Counted from the stretch's first letter, positions 1 to 8,442 are shown. The stretch: DNA of 64,000 nucleotides from Boseongicola sp. SB0665_bin_10 (GCA_009838075.1 VXSG01000111.1:1-64000), one strand, 5' to 3'. Numbers and translations are program-made. The notes: generated from the sequence alone by a model not told the origin.

Positions 1-34
1 GTTCGGGCTGCCGACCTCACCGACCCGTGAAATC
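1..34 (-). repeat. Dispersed 34-bp repeat, copy A
   Basis: The first 34 bases, read on the minus strand, match 14699-14732 on the plus strand at 31 of 34 positions. The two copies are therefore in opposite orientation about 14.7 kb apart. Translated, both give the same short peptide, GLPTSPTREI, which is probably a by-product of the repeat and not a gene. This copy ends next to a higB 3' remnant, so the repeat or an associated rearrangement may have truncated that gene. Its left part may continue beyond the window. Confidence 0.6.
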
Positions 35-96
35 AGTGCGAGGGCGGCCTGATGGTCACTTACGTATATAATTCCCAAATCGTAGACTATCACTGA
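31..96 (+). pseudogene. higB toxin 3' remnant
   Basis: The frame ending at the TGA at 94-96 reads QIVDYH at its C-terminus, the usual ending of HigB/RelE-type mRNA-cleaving toxins, and it lies directly upstream of a HigA antitoxin gene, as in every higBA operon. Going upstream the frame meets a stop at 28-30, and the expected HigB body (basic and aromatic strands) is not seen. Only about 20 residues remain, preceded by a dispersed repeat. The inference is a truncated toxin gene. The short length limits certainty. Confidence 0.4.
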
Positions 97-107
97 CTGT
101 GAAAGAC

Positions 108-407
108 ATGGCTATCTTGGCAAACCCGGTACATCCCGGAGAGATTCTGAAAGAGCAATTTCTCGATCCGTACGGTCTGAGCGCCGGAAGGCTGGCAAGG
201 GCGCTCAAAGTGCCACGTACGCGCATCGAGCGGGTCGTGAGCGGCGTGCGGGCCATCTCGCCGGATACCGCGTTTCGCCTTTCTAGATATTTCGGGACAA
301 GTCCAGAATTCTGGCTGAATCTGCAGCGCGGATTTGATCTGTCCGTTGCGGCCCAGGATCAGAAACTTGCGCGGGATCTTGAGGACATTCTTCCCTGCGC
401 AAGCTAG
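108..407 (+). CDS. higA: HigA-family antitoxin, XRE-type HTH
   Basis: A 99-residue protein of the HigA family, which neutralises HigB toxins and represses its own operon. The N-terminal HPGEILKEQFLDPYGLS block and the ISPDTAFRLSRYFGTSPEFW block around residues 55-75 are family hallmarks; between them lies the lambda-repressor-like helix-turn-helix. ATG at 108 was preferred to the in-frame GTG at 99 because the family starts close to the NPxHPGE motif. The upstream toxin survives only as a C-terminal fragment, so this antitoxin is probably orphaned. It could persist as a solitary repressor or as protection against related toxins. Confidence 0.85.
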   Translation: MAILANPVHPGEILKEQFLDPYGLSAGRLARALKVPRTRIERVVSGVRAISPDTAFRLSRYFGTSPEFWLNLQRGFDLSVAAQDQKLARDLEDILPCAS

Positions 408-532
408 GCGCAGTTCCGTTCGAACGTCTTGCCGCAGCTTGACGCTCCCTATCCAGCGCTCCCGGAGCAACCGAGCAGTAGTCGTTGTGATGGTGAGAGA
501 GTGTCGCGATTTCGGGAAGGTATTCGCGTTGG

Positions 533-940
533 TCAGGCATGACGATCTTCGCCACCGCCTGATCGCCCTTGCGCCAAATCCTTGATGCGATCAAGCATGT
601 GCCTCCGGTGTTCCTGCCCACCGAAAAAGATGCCAAGCACTTGAACTTCACGATGACGCTCATCGACCAGAAAGTAGAACACGGCCCTTCCCTTCGTCGC
701 ATAACGCAGGCCTTCCATGATCTGCGATTCCAAGGTTCCCTGAAATGGCACATTGCCGAGCGCCGCCATGGCGTCCTCGATTCCGCGCATGCGCTCGACC
801 ACGCGTTCGAAGGCAATACCCGGCGCGTCGCCGAAATCGCGATAGGCGTTGAACAGATGGTCATAGATCAGGTCAAGATCCTCATCGCAATCGGCACTGC
901 GAACGACGTCAAAGCCCAAGGGCGCGACGCTTTCTGACAA
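533..940 (-). CDS. RelE/ParE-family toxin
   Basis: A protein of about 135 residues (fewer if a later start is used) with the ParE/RelE fold pattern: an N-terminal DVVRSADCDEDLDLIYDHL segment, a GLRYATKGRAVFYFLVDE central strand pair and a closing basic helix (RRHMLDRIKDL). ParE toxins poison gyrase and RelE toxins cleave mRNA; the sequence alone does not decide between them. It lies downstream of, and overlaps by 32 bp, a ParD-like antitoxin on the same strand, the usual operon order. The start is uncertain: the longest frame begins with TTG at 940, with another TTG at 919. Confidence 0.8.
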   Translation of the reverse strand: MSESVAPLGFDVVRSADCDEDLDLIYDHLFNAYRDFGDAPGIAFERVVERMRGIEDAMAALGNVPFQGTLESQIMEGLRYATKGRAVFYFLVDERHREVQVLGIFFGGQEHRRHMLDRIKDLAQGRSGGGEDRHA

Positions 941-1178
941 TCATGCGCTCTGTCTGTCGCCGACCCTCTTCCCCTGAAAGGAACGGGCCTTGCGCGCGAG
1001 CTTCGAAAAACGCCCGCAAGGCGGCAATTTCCGCTTGCTCACGTTCCGTCTCGGAACGCACGAGTTCAAGACCCCGCTGCACGACAGCGCTCAGGCTCGA
1101 ATAGTGGCCTTCGCTGACAAGCCTGCGCGCGAACACATCCTGACTGTCCGTAATCGACACGGACGCCTTGGCAGACAT
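909..1178 (-). CDS. ParD-like antitoxin
   Basis: An antitoxin of about 89 residues with an N-terminal ribbon-helix-helix (KASVSITDSQDVFARRLV) and a following GHYSSLSAVVQRGLELV segment typical of ParD/CopG proteins, then an acidic-basic tail that would bind the toxin. ATG at 1178 was chosen because a GGAGGG ribosome site precedes it by about 7 nt; a TTG 12 nt further upstream is in frame. A perfect 13-bp palindrome about 22 bp upstream is the likely autoregulatory operator. Promoter-proximal gene of the operon with the overlapping toxin. Confidence 0.85.
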   Translation of the reverse strand: MSAKASVSITDSQDVFARRLVSEGHYSSLSAVVQRGLELVRSETEREQAEIAALRAFFEARAQGPFLSGEEGRRQTERMIVRKRRALGL

Positions 1179-1199
1179 TGGACCCTCCAAATTGGCGAC

Positions 1200-1212
1200 A
1201 CTACTCAGTAGT
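1200..1212. promoter_or_regulatory. Putative parDE operator palindrome
   Basis: ACTACT-C-AGTAGT is a perfect 6-1-6 inverted repeat just upstream of the parD start, where ParD ribbon-helix-helix dimers normally bind to repress their own operon. Function is inferred from position and symmetry. Confidence 0.45.
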
Positions 1213-1811
1213 AACCTTAGAAGGACCAGATGAAGGAATCAAGCCGTCGCAATGCCACAGCCAACACGTCGCAAGCCTGTCGACTACGTGCACGGATTTC
1301 AACAGCAAACCTCCCATAGTCTCGCATGAGAGCGATGCACGGAAAGGCCGGCCGCGAACAATTGGAGTGTTGGAAGGCATCGGAACTCGTGCCATGACAA
1401 TCGATCGAACGCAGGACCAGTCTTCCGCCTGCCAAGCGTGCCTTGATCAAGTGACGGGAGGCACCGAGCGGGCAAGTGATTGATGATTGATCGGCCTCCG
1501 CAATCCTTGGAGAGATCCGAAGAGATTTCCGCGTGTCCTCAACGCCTTGCGCAACCTTGATGCCAAGTTGTGTGTCCAGCGCCATCTCCGTACCCTCCGG
1601 TTGCGGGCGCGCGCTACAGGGAAACGGCCCCAACCGAACGCGCAATGCATGAGCAAGAAAACCCGATGCCAAGGCACTCGAGATCAAGTCCGCTGCCGAG
1701 AACGGAACTCCGGACGTCTTCCTGAACGCGCGCCGTCCACCCGTCGGCTTGCGCATCTGGTAGCTCGCAGGCTAACTGCGTGGGCGCTCACCCCATGCAG
1801 CAGGACGCCCC
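1213..1811. other. Intergenic stretch without recognisable gene
   Basis: About 600 bases between the toxin-antitoxin operon and the valine operon. Open frames exist on both strands but show no recognisable family, no ribosome site and no hydrophobic or domain pattern. The end of the stretch carries the AGGA ribosome site and presumably the promoter of the acyl-CoA dehydrogenase operon. Confidence 0.4.
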
Positions 1812-2954
1812 ATGGACTTTTCGCTCAGCGACGAGCAGCAGGCAATTTACGACACGGCCCTGGCGTTTGGCGCCGACAGGATTGCGCCCAATGCGCTGGA
1901 CTGGGAGATGGACGGCACCATTCCGCGAACCCTATGGCTCGACATCGGCGAGTTGGGATTCGGCGGCCTGAACATCAGCGACGAGGCAGGAGGTGCCGGA
2001 CTCAACCGCTTGGATTCAACGCTTGTGTTCGAAGCCCTTTCCGGGGCCTGTGCGTCTGTTGCCGCGTTTCTCTCGATTCACAACATGTGTGCCCGGATGA
2101 TCGATGCCCTTGGCGGCGAGGAGTTGAAGAACCGAGTCCTGCACCCGGTCATCAAGATGGAGACCTTGCTCTCCTACTGCCTGACCGAACCTGGCTCGGG
2201 ATCCGACGCCGCAGCGCTTCGCACCCGCGCTGAACGCACGAATGAAGGATGGCAGCTTTCCGGGACAAAGGCGTTCATCTCGGGTGGCGGATACTCGGAC
2301 GCTTACGTGGTCATGGCACGCACCGGCGGCGAAGGCCCCGACGGCATCTCGGCCTTCCTCTTGGAAAGCGGCGTGACGGGACTGACGTTCGGCGGCCTCG
2401 AGCAAAAGATGGGCTGGCGCAGCCAACCGACCCGGCAAGTCCAGATGGACAATTGCAGCGTGCCGGCCGCCAACTTGCTGGGAAGGGAAGGCGAAGGTTT
2501 CAAATACGCGATGGCGGCGCTCGATGGCGGGCGCCTGAACATCTCCGCCTGCTCGCTCGGTGCCGCGCAATGCGCTCTGGACAGGACAGTTGCCTACATG
2601 TCTGAGCGGCAGGCCTTCGGCCAGCGCCTCGACCAGTTCCAGGCACTTCAGTTCAAGATCGCCGATTGCGAGATCGAGTTGCAGGCCGCACGAACCTTCC
2701 TGCGCCATGCCGCCTGGGCCCTCGACACGGCGCAACCCGACGCCACGAAACGCTGCGCCATGGCCAAGGCCTTCGTGACCGAAGCCGCGTCACGCGTTGC
2801 GGACACCTGCCTGCAGCTTCACGGCGGATACGGCTACCTTGCCGAATACGGGATCGAGAAGATTGTCCGGGACCTGAGAGTGCACCGCATCCTGGAAGGA
2901 ACGAACGAGATCATGCGGGTCATTGTCGCGCGCCACCTGGCGGCGGACCCATGA
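1812..2954 (+). CDS. Acyl-CoA dehydrogenase, isobutyryl-CoA type
   Basis: A 380-residue FAD-dependent acyl-CoA dehydrogenase. Visible family features are the flavin-contacting CLTEPGSGSDA segment near residue 125, the RQAFGQ block in the C-terminal helical domain, and the LEGTNEIMR segment near residue 365 carrying the catalytic glutamate region. The stop codon overlaps the start of a 3-hydroxyisobutyryl-CoA hydrolase (ATGA), which is followed by 3-hydroxyisobutyrate dehydrogenase. That context makes oxidation of isobutyryl-CoA to methacrylyl-CoA in valine breakdown the most likely role; branched-chain relatives such as 2-methylbutyryl-CoA could also be substrates. An AGGA ribosome site lies about 8 nt upstream. 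Confidence 0.88.
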   Translation: MDFSLSDEQQAIYDTALAFGADRIAPNALDWEMDGTIPRTLWLDIGELGFGGLNISDEAGGAGLNRLDSTLVFEALSGACASVAAFLSIHNMCARMIDALGGEELKNRVLHPVIKMETLLSYCLTEPGSGSDAAALRTRAERTNEGWQLSGTKAFISGGGYSDAYVVMARTGGEGPDGISAFLLESGVTGLTFGGLEQKMGWRSQPTRQVQMDNCSVPAANLLGREGEGFKYAMAALDGGRLNISACSLGAAQCALDRTVAYMSERQAFGQRLDQFQALQFKIADCEIELQAARTFLRHAAWALDTAQPDATKRCAMAKAFVTEAASRVADTCLQLHGGYGYLAEYGIEKIVRDLRVHRILEGTNEIMRVIVARHLAADP

Positions 2955-3994
2955 ACGAGATCATCCTTCGCAAGGAAGGACTTGCAGGGCGAGCCACGCT
3001 GAACCGTCCGGATGCGCTGAACGCCGTTACGCTACCCATGATTCGAGCCTTGAGCGACGCGCTTTCCCGGTGGGCGACGGACGGCGAAATCGCTCTCGTC
3101 CTGATTGATGCGACCGGCGAACGGGCGTTCTCGGCAGGCGGTGACATTGCCTACATGCACGACGCGATTGCACGTGGCGAATTTGAGAACGCCCGACGCT
3201 TCTGGCGAGAGGAATACCGACTGAATGCCACCCTCGCCAACTTCCCGAAGCCAGTCGTCACCCTGCTCAACGGCTTCACCATGGGCGGCGGCGTCGGTCT
3301 CGGCTGTCACGCGTCGCATCGCGTCGTCGGCGACAGTTCCCGGATCGCGATGCCGGAATGCGGGATCGGGCTCGTGCCGGACGTCGGCGGGTCGCTGCTG
3401 TTGGCGCACGCGCCAGGACGCGCAGGCGAGTATCTCGGCACCACGGGCACCCGCATGGGCGCGGGAGACGCGATCTTTGCAGGTTTCGCCGATCGCTACG
3501 TCCCGGAAGAAACGTGGCCGGACCTGGCGACCCGTCTTGAAGCATCGGGCGACCCGGCGGAAATCGACCACGTCGCACGCCCCGCGCCGGAAAGCGCGCT
3601 CGCGGCGGTCGAGGCCAAAATCAACCGGCATTTCGCGGGCGAATCCTTTCGGGACATCCTCGATTCCCTGGCACGGACGGAAGACGCGTGGTCGCGTGAG
3701 ACTCTTGTGCGGCTTGAGCCGCACGCACCTCTCGCCCTCGCGGCGACCATCGAGCTTGTTCGCCGCGCACGGACAGCCAATCGGATCGAGACGGCGCTGG
3801 TCAACGAATACAGGTTCGCGCATCGGGTGACCGAGCAGGGCGACTTCCTCGAGGGCATTCGCGCGGCCGTGATCGACAAGGACAGGTCACCCAGATGGGT
3901 GCATGATTCACCATGTGCCGCCACGGCGGAGGAGGTCTCTGACATGCTCAGCCCGCTCGGACCGGAAGAACTGAAACTGGAGGATGCCTCATGA
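2951..3994 (+). CDS. 3-hydroxyisobutyryl-CoA hydrolase (enoyl-CoA hydratase/isomerase family)
   Basis: A 347-residue crotonase-fold protein. Its length and the MPECGIGLVPDVGG segment near residue 135 fit HIBCH-type hydrolases better than ordinary 260-residue hydratases. FSAGGDI near residue 62 supplies the oxyanion-hole strand, and EGIRAAVIDKDRSPRW near the C-terminus is another HIBCH hallmark. It would hydrolyse 3-hydroxyisobutyryl-CoA to free 3-hydroxyisobutyrate, releasing the thiol-reactive methacrylyl-CoA pool. Both its ends overlap neighbouring genes by 4 bp (ATGA), indicating translational coupling. Longer upstream in-frame starts lie inside the dehydrogenase gene and were rejected. 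Confidence 0.88.
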   Translation: MNEIILRKEGLAGRATLNRPDALNAVTLPMIRALSDALSRWATDGEIALVLIDATGERAFSAGGDIAYMHDAIARGEFENARRFWREEYRLNATLANFPKPVVTLLNGFTMGGGVGLGCHASHRVVGDSSRIAMPECGIGLVPDVGGSLLLAHAPGRAGEYLGTTGTRMGAGDAIFAGFADRYVPEETWPDLATRLEASGDPAEIDHVARPAPESALAAVEAKINRHFAGESFRDILDSLARTEDAWSRETLVRLEPHAPLALAATIELVRRARTANRIETALVNEYRFAHRVTEQGDFLEGIRAAVIDKDRSPRWVHDSPCAATAEEVSDMLSPLGPEELKLEDAS

Positions 3995-4872
3995 AAGTCG
4001 GATTCATCGGCCTAGGCAACATGGGAGCGCCCATGGCGCGCAATCTCGCTGCGGCGGGTCACGACGTGGCAGGTTTCGACATCGCGGCACAGGTCCCTGA
4101 AGGCGTCGGCGCGGTCGCCACGGCCGCTGCCGCCGCGGCGACCCGGGAAGTGGCCGTCACGATGCTGCCCGACGGGGAGATTCTTCGAAGCGTTGCGCGC
4201 GAGATCATCCCGGCGATGGAACCCGGAGCGATCATGCTGGACTGCTCCACCATTGACGTGGAGAGCGCGAGGGCGGTGGCCGAAGAGGCCCGGTCGGCAG
4301 GCGTGCACGCGCTTGATGCACCGGTCTCCGGCGGCATTGGCGGCGCCGAAGCCGGCACGCTGACCTTCATGGTGGGAGGATCCGAGGGTGCCGTGAAGGC
4401 TGTGATGCCGCTATTCGACATCATGGGGCAAAAGGCCGTGCATTGCGGACCCTCCGGAAACGGCCAGGCGGCGAAGATCTGCAACAACATGATCCTCGGC
4501 GCCACCATGATAGCCACCTGCGAAGCCTTCGCGCTGGGCGACAAGCTCGGGCTCGACCGGCAGGCGATGTACGATGTCGTCTCCACGTCCTCGGGATACA
4601 GTTGGACCATGAACGCCTACTGCCCGGCACCGGGCATCGGCCCGACCTCGCCCGCAGACAACGACTACCGACCGGGATTCGCGGCGGAACTCATGCTGAA
4701 GGACTTGCGCCTTTCCCAGCAGGCGGCCGAGGCCGTCGACGCCGACACCCCGATCGGAACACGCGCGACCGAGGTCTATTCCGCTTTCGTCGAGGACGAA
4801 GACGGGAAGGGCAAGGACTTCTCCGCGATGCTTCCGAGGTTCGTCGCGCGGAGCCGCTCCGCAGCGCGATAG
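3991..4872 (+). CDS. mmsB: 3-hydroxyisobutyrate dehydrogenase
   Basis: A 293-residue NAD-dependent beta-hydroxyacid dehydrogenase that oxidises 3-hydroxyisobutyrate to methylmalonate semialdehyde. The N-terminal VGFIGLGNMGAPMARNL is the Rossmann dinucleotide motif; DCSTIDVESAR and DAPVSGGIGGAEAGTL are the substrate-binding blocks, and NGQAAKICNNM near residue 165 contains the catalytic lysine. Third gene of the valine operon, overlapping the hydrolase by 4 bp. The methylmalonate-semialdehyde dehydrogenase that would finish the pathway is not next to it in this window. Confidence 0.92.
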   Translation: MKVGFIGLGNMGAPMARNLAAAGHDVAGFDIAAQVPEGVGAVATAAAAAATREVAVTMLPDGEILRSVAREIIPAMEPGAIMLDCSTIDVESARAVAEEARSAGVHALDAPVSGGIGGAEAGTLTFMVGGSEGAVKAVMPLFDIMGQKAVHCGPSGNGQAAKICNNMILGATMIATCEAFALGDKLGLDRQAMYDVVSTSSGYSWTMNAYCPAPGIGPTSPADNDYRPGFAAELMLKDLRLSQQAAEAVDADTPIGTRATEVYSAFVEDEDGKGKDFSAMLPRFVARSRSAAR

Positions 4873-4992
4873 GGCCGCATTGGATCCCGCGCGCGCCCCG
4901 AAGTTTCCCGCCAAGGGCATTCGCTCGTTCCCAAGCGCGGTCTACAGGCGATCAACGCGCCAATCGACGCGACGGTGCCGCATCGCTGCCTG

Positions 4993-6006
4993 TCAGTGAC
5001 CCGCCTTCTTCTCGGGAAAGAGGATCGAGAGAAACGGAACGATGGCGCGGGTGACGACCGGAAGCAGGAGAAGGCCCAGCGCCAGCCCGACAACCCCGTC
5101 AAGCGCCGCGGTCACGGTCCATTTCACGAAGCCTCCCGCCACGCCGACGGCTTCGGCCGCCGCGGCGGCAACGCCCTTGATAAGGTCGTAGGGCGCAGGC
5201 CAGTTCAGGACCTCCAGCCCGTGCACGATGATGTTGCCGCCGACCCAGAGCATGGCCGCGGTCCCCACGACGGAGATGATCGTCATCAGCCGCGGCATGA
5301 ACTTGACCATCCAGATTCCAAGACTGCGCGTCGCCGCCAGCCGCCCGACCTGGGACAGCTTCAGGCCCGCGTCATCCATCTTCACGAGCAGCGCCACCGT
5401 GCCGTAGACGAGCGCGGTGATCCCGATCGCGACCACCGCCAGCACGAGGCCTGCTGACACAAGGCTGTCCGTGTCGACCGCGGCGAGAGAGATCGTCATG
5501 ATCTCCGCCGACAGGATGAAGTCCGTCTTGATGGCACCCTTCACGCGCTGCTCCTCGAGATGGGCCGCGTCAAGGGTCTCGGGTTCCACGTGCCCGGTTT
5601 CCGGATGGGGGTGAAACGCGTGCCACACCTTCTCGGCACCCTCGAAACAGAGATAGCAGCCGCCGAGCATGAGGAGCGGCGTCACGAGCCAGGGCAGGAA
5701 CGCATCCAGCAGAAGCGCCAAGGGCAGCAGGATCACAAGCTTGTTGAAGAACGACGCACGGGCAATTTTCCAGACGACGGGCAGTTCTCGGGCGGCGGGC
5801 AGGCCAGTGACATACTTCGGTGTCACCGCCGCGTCGTCGATGACCACACCGGCCGCCTTCGCGCCGGCCTTCGCGGCATCGTCGACAACCGTCGCACCCA
5901 CCTTTGCGCCGACTCGTGCCGCCTGCCCGGCCAGGTCATCGACCTGCGAGGCGGTCAGCTTGATGATTGCGCCGACATCGTCGAGCAGTGCCAGAAGTCC
6001 GCTCAT
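4993..6006 (-). CDS. DUF808 family inner-membrane protein
   Basis: A 337-residue protein starting MSGLLALLDDVGAIIKL, the characteristic opening of the DUF808/YedI family. An N-terminal soluble part rich in alanine and valine (VDDAAKAGAKAAGVVIDDAAV) is followed by about six hydrophobic segments: two near residues 95-130, two near 190-225, one near 245-275 and one near 305-325. The family has no firmly established biochemical role. The start is supported by AAGGTG 5 nt upstream. It converges on the valine operon and is followed upstream by the Lrp regulator on the same strand, probably as an independent unit. Confidence 0.85.
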   Translation of the reverse strand: MSGLLALLDDVGAIIKLTASQVDDLAGQAARVGAKVGATVVDDAAKAGAKAAGVVIDDAAVTPKYVTGLPAARELPVVWKIARASFFNKLVILLPLALLLDAFLPWLVTPLLMLGGCYLCFEGAEKVWHAFHPHPETGHVEPETLDAAHLEEQRVKGAIKTDFILSAEIMTISLAAVDTDSLVSAGLVLAVVAIGITALVYGTVALLVKMDDAGLKLSQVGRLAATRSLGIWMVKFMPRLMTIISVVGTAAMLWVGGNIIVHGLEVLNWPAPYDLIKGVAAAAAEAVGVAGGFVKWTVTAALDGVVGLALGLLLLPVVTRAIVPFLSILFPEKKAGH

Positions 6007-6115
6007 TCACGCACCTTGAAATTGCCTTGACCCGTCGCCTGATTGGCACAACCGACGAGGGTCCCTCAACCCCCGGGTCAATCCCGTCAGCGGCATGCGG
6101 GTACACACGGGTCCG

Positions 6116-6577
6116 TCAGATCGGCAATGCCGTTGTCGACTTGATCTCTTCCATCGAGAGCAGCCCCGTCACGTTGTATATCTCGACCTCGGAAATCAGC
6201 GCCTGGTAGAACTCGTCGTAGGCGCGCGCGTTCCGGACCCGTACCTTCAGGACATAGTCGACATCACCGGCAAGCCGATGCGCCTCAAGCACTTCGGGCC
6301 TCGACATCAGGGCTTCAAGGAAACGGGCCTGCCATTCCGCCTCGTGGGCCGAAGTGCGGACCAGAACGAAGAAGCAAGCCTCGAGACCAAGCTTTTCCGC
6401 GTCGAGAACGACGGTTTGCTGCCCGATCACGCCTGATTCGCGCATTTTGCGAATCCGGTTCCAGACCGGCGTCTTCGATGACCCGACCGTGCGCGCCACC
6501 TCGTCCAGGGACTGGCTCGCGTCCCGTTGCAGCTCGCGCAGGATTTTCCTGTCCAGATCATCAATTCGCACTGCCAT
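6116..6577 (-). CDS. Lrp/AsnC-family transcriptional regulator
   Basis: A 153-residue regulator with an N-terminal winged helix-turn-helix (DLDRKILRELQRDASQSL through TPVWNRIRKMRESGVI) and a C-terminal ligand-sensing RAM domain (VLEAHRLAGDVDYVLKV). It is divergent from the sulfite-assimilation operon and shares a 131-bp AT-rich intergenic region with it, so control of that operon in response to an amino acid such as cysteine is a reasonable inference. The ATG at 6577 was preferred to the GTG at 6604 because the family begins a few residues before LDxxDRKIL. Confidence 0.85.
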   Translation of the reverse strand: MAVRIDDLDRKILRELQRDASQSLDEVARTVGSSKTPVWNRIRKMRESGVIGQQTVVLDAEKLGLEACFFVLVRTSAHEAEWQARFLEALMSRPEVLEAHRLAGDVDYVLKVRVRNARAYDEFYQALISEVEIYNVTGLLSMEEIKSTTALPI

Positions 6578-6708
6578 TCCCGTCGCCTCTCGAAATCCCG
6601 ACACCCGTCTTTCATTCCGAAAAATTTAGAACAAACGTCCCTATTTGCAAGTTCAGTCTGCACAATCTTGGGAAAAAATTCTATGTTCTGACCCAAGGTG
6701 GAGTGGTG
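6578..6708. promoter_or_regulatory. Divergent control region between Lrp regulator and cysG
   Basis: This 131-bp segment is much richer in A and T than its surroundings, with runs such as AAAAATTTAGAACA and GGGAAAAAATTCTATG. AGAACA at 6628-6633 is mirrored by TGTTCT at 6684-6689. Such AT-rich imperfect dyads are typical of Lrp-family binding regions and the promoters of both genes must lie here. No exact -35/-10 pair could be assigned. Confidence 0.4.
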
Positions 6709-8103
6709 ATGAAGCATTTTCCGATCTTCCTGGATGTCGAGGGCCGCGACATCGCCGTCTCGGGCGGGGACGAGGCCGCGCTGGCCAAGCTGCGGCTCCT
6801 GGCGAAGTCGGATGCGAGGCTCACGGCGTATTCCGCAGCCCCCGGCGCCGACATCCGCGACCTGGCCGCCTGCGGGAGGCTGACGCTGGTGCCCCGTGCC
6901 ATCGAGGCCTCAGACCTGGCCGGCAAAGTGCTGGTCTACGCCGCAAACGAAGACGCGAACGAGGACAGGCGGGTCGTGACACTTGCCCGCGAGGCCGGTG
7001 TCCTGGTCAACCATGTGGACAACCTGGAGACATCGGATTTCATCACGCCGGCCGTGGTGGACCGCGACCCCGTTGTGGTGGCCATCGGAACCGAAGGCGC
7101 CGCGCCTGTGCTGGCGCGCGCGATCAAGGCCGAACTGGAAGAGAGCCTGCCGCCGGCGCTTGGACCTCTCGCCAGGGTCGCAAAGGGATTTCGCCAGATG
7201 GCAAAGGCGCTGCCCTTCGGCCGAAGGCGCCGGACATTCTGGTCGGACTACTATTCACGGGTCGGCCCGCGCGCCTTTGACCAGGACGGCGAGGCCGCGC
7301 TCCCCGGCGCCCTGGAACAATTGCTGGCGGAGCACTTGGACGCGAGCCCGGAGATCGGGAGCGTGACCTTCGTCGGAGCGGGTCCGGGCGACCCGGATCT
7401 TCTCACCCTCAAGGCAAGACGCGCGCTCCACGACGCCGACGTCGTGATCCATGACAGGCTGGTAACGCCCGGGATTCTGGACCTTGCCCGACGGGAAGCT
7501 CTCATCGTCAACGCGGGCAAGCGGGGATTTGCCCCTTCGACGCCGCAGGCCGAGATCAATGCCATGCTGGTTCGCCATGCTTCGGAAGGCCGCCATGTCG
7601 TGCGCCTGAAGTCCGGCGATGCGACCGTGTTCGGCCGGCTCGACGAGGAAGTCGATGCCTGCGCTGCAGCGGGCGTTTCCTGCTCCGTGATTCCGGGCAT
7701 TACCGCGGCCTCCGCCGCCGCGGCAGGCATCGGTCGAAGCCTCACGCGTCGGCAGCGCAACTCGAGCGTGCAGCTGATCACCGGCCATGATGTCGAAGGC
7801 TATGCCGAACACGACTGGCGCGCACTCGCCCGCCCCGGTGAGGTCGCCGCAATCTACATGGGAAAGAAGTCCGCCCGCTTCATCCAAGGCAGGCTGATGA
7901 TGCACGGTGCGGCGCCTGACACCCCCGTCACCATCGTCGAAAGCGCCACGCGCGCCGACCAGCGCGTCATTGCATCGGAACTGGCATGCCTGTCGGAAGA
8001 CGTTGCCAGGGCCGACCTGGCCGGACCGGCCCTGGTTCTCTACGGTCTCGCGCCCCGCGAAGCCGAAGCCGTCGCCCGCCCGAAAAGGGAGATCGCCCTA
8101 TGA
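6709..8103 (+). CDS. cysG: Siroheme synthase (precorrin-2 dehydrogenase / uroporphyrinogen-III methyltransferase)
   Basis: A 464-residue bifunctional enzyme making siroheme, the cofactor of the sulfite reductase encoded two genes downstream. Residues 1-210 are the dehydrogenase/ferrochelatase half (KHFPIFLDVEGRDIAV, then FITPAVVDRDPVVVAIG and PVLARAIK). Residues 225-464 are the SAM-dependent methyltransferase half (TFVGAGPGDPDLLTLKA, VRLKSGDATVFGR, IPGITAASAAA). The nucleotide loop near the N-terminus reads SGGDEAA instead of the usual GGG-V-A form, a modest deviation. ATG at 6709 follows an AAGGTGGAG ribosome site; the longer upstream frame lacks homology. The stop overlaps the next start (ATGA). 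Confidence 0.93.
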   Translation: MKHFPIFLDVEGRDIAVSGGDEAALAKLRLLAKSDARLTAYSAAPGADIRDLAACGRLTLVPRAIEASDLAGKVLVYAANEDANEDRRVVTLAREAGVLVNHVDNLETSDFITPAVVDRDPVVVAIGTEGAAPVLARAIKAELEESLPPALGPLARVAKGFRQMAKALPFGRRRRTFWSDYYSRVGPRAFDQDGEAALPGALEQLLAEHLDASPEIGSVTFVGAGPGDPDLLTLKARRALHDADVVIHDRLVTPGILDLARREALIVNAGKRGFAPSTPQAEINAMLVRHASEGRHVVRLKSGDATVFGRLDEEVDACAAAGVSCSVIPGITAASAAAAGIGRSLTRRQRNSSVQLITGHDVEGYAEHDWRALARPGEVAAIYMGKKSARFIQGRLMMHGAAPDTPVTIVESATRADQRVIASELACLSEDVARADLAGPALVLYGLAPREAEAVARPKREIAL

Positions 8104-8438
8104 GCCGTCACCGTCACTCTCCGAAAGTCGTCACCGCCAATTCGCTTCTTGAAGGAGACACGGTTTGGCTGACTGCCGACGACCGCTGGACGCGCAACAT
8201 TTCGGAAGCCGAGTTCCTCGAGGACGAGGCGGTCGCGGAAGACCGGCTTCTCTTTGCGATCTCGCAGCACGACATCGTTGTCGGGGCCTATCTGGCTGAC
8301 GCCGCGTCAAGCGGGAATGGCCCCGTTCCCGTCCATGTTCGCGAAACTCTGCGCACGAAGGGTCCGTCAAACTACTTCCACGGCAAGCAGCAACGGGAAC
8401 AGCCTCTCGCCCTGGCAAGCCACTTCGAAAGGGCATGA
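8100..8438 (+). CDS. DUF2849 domain protein
   Basis: A 112-residue protein with the DUF2849 pattern: KVVTANSLLEGDTVWLTADD near the start, then a segment of acidic residues and a basic C-terminus. DUF2849 proteins are found between cysG and the nitrite/sulfite reductase gene in many alphaproteobacteria, and the order here is the same, with a 4-bp overlap with cysG and 4 nt before the reductase. The molecular role is unknown; a helper in delivering siroheme or redox partners to the reductase is only a guess from context. Confidence 0.85.
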   Translation: MSRHRHSPKVVTANSLLEGDTVWLTADDRWTRNISEAEFLEDEAVAEDRLLFAISQHDIVVGAYLADAASSGNGPVPVHVRETLRTKGPSNYFHGKQQREQPLALASHFERA

Positions 8439-8442
8439 GCCG

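Noticed and set aside
1217..1756. A 179-codon open frame on the minus strand in the gap before the valine operon
   Set aside because: No ribosome site, no recognisable motif and atypical composition; treated as chance.
1756..1795. A tRNA-like string (TGGTAGCTCGCAGGCTAAC)
   Set aside because: It does not fold into a cloverleaf and lacks a matching acceptor stem and T-loop.
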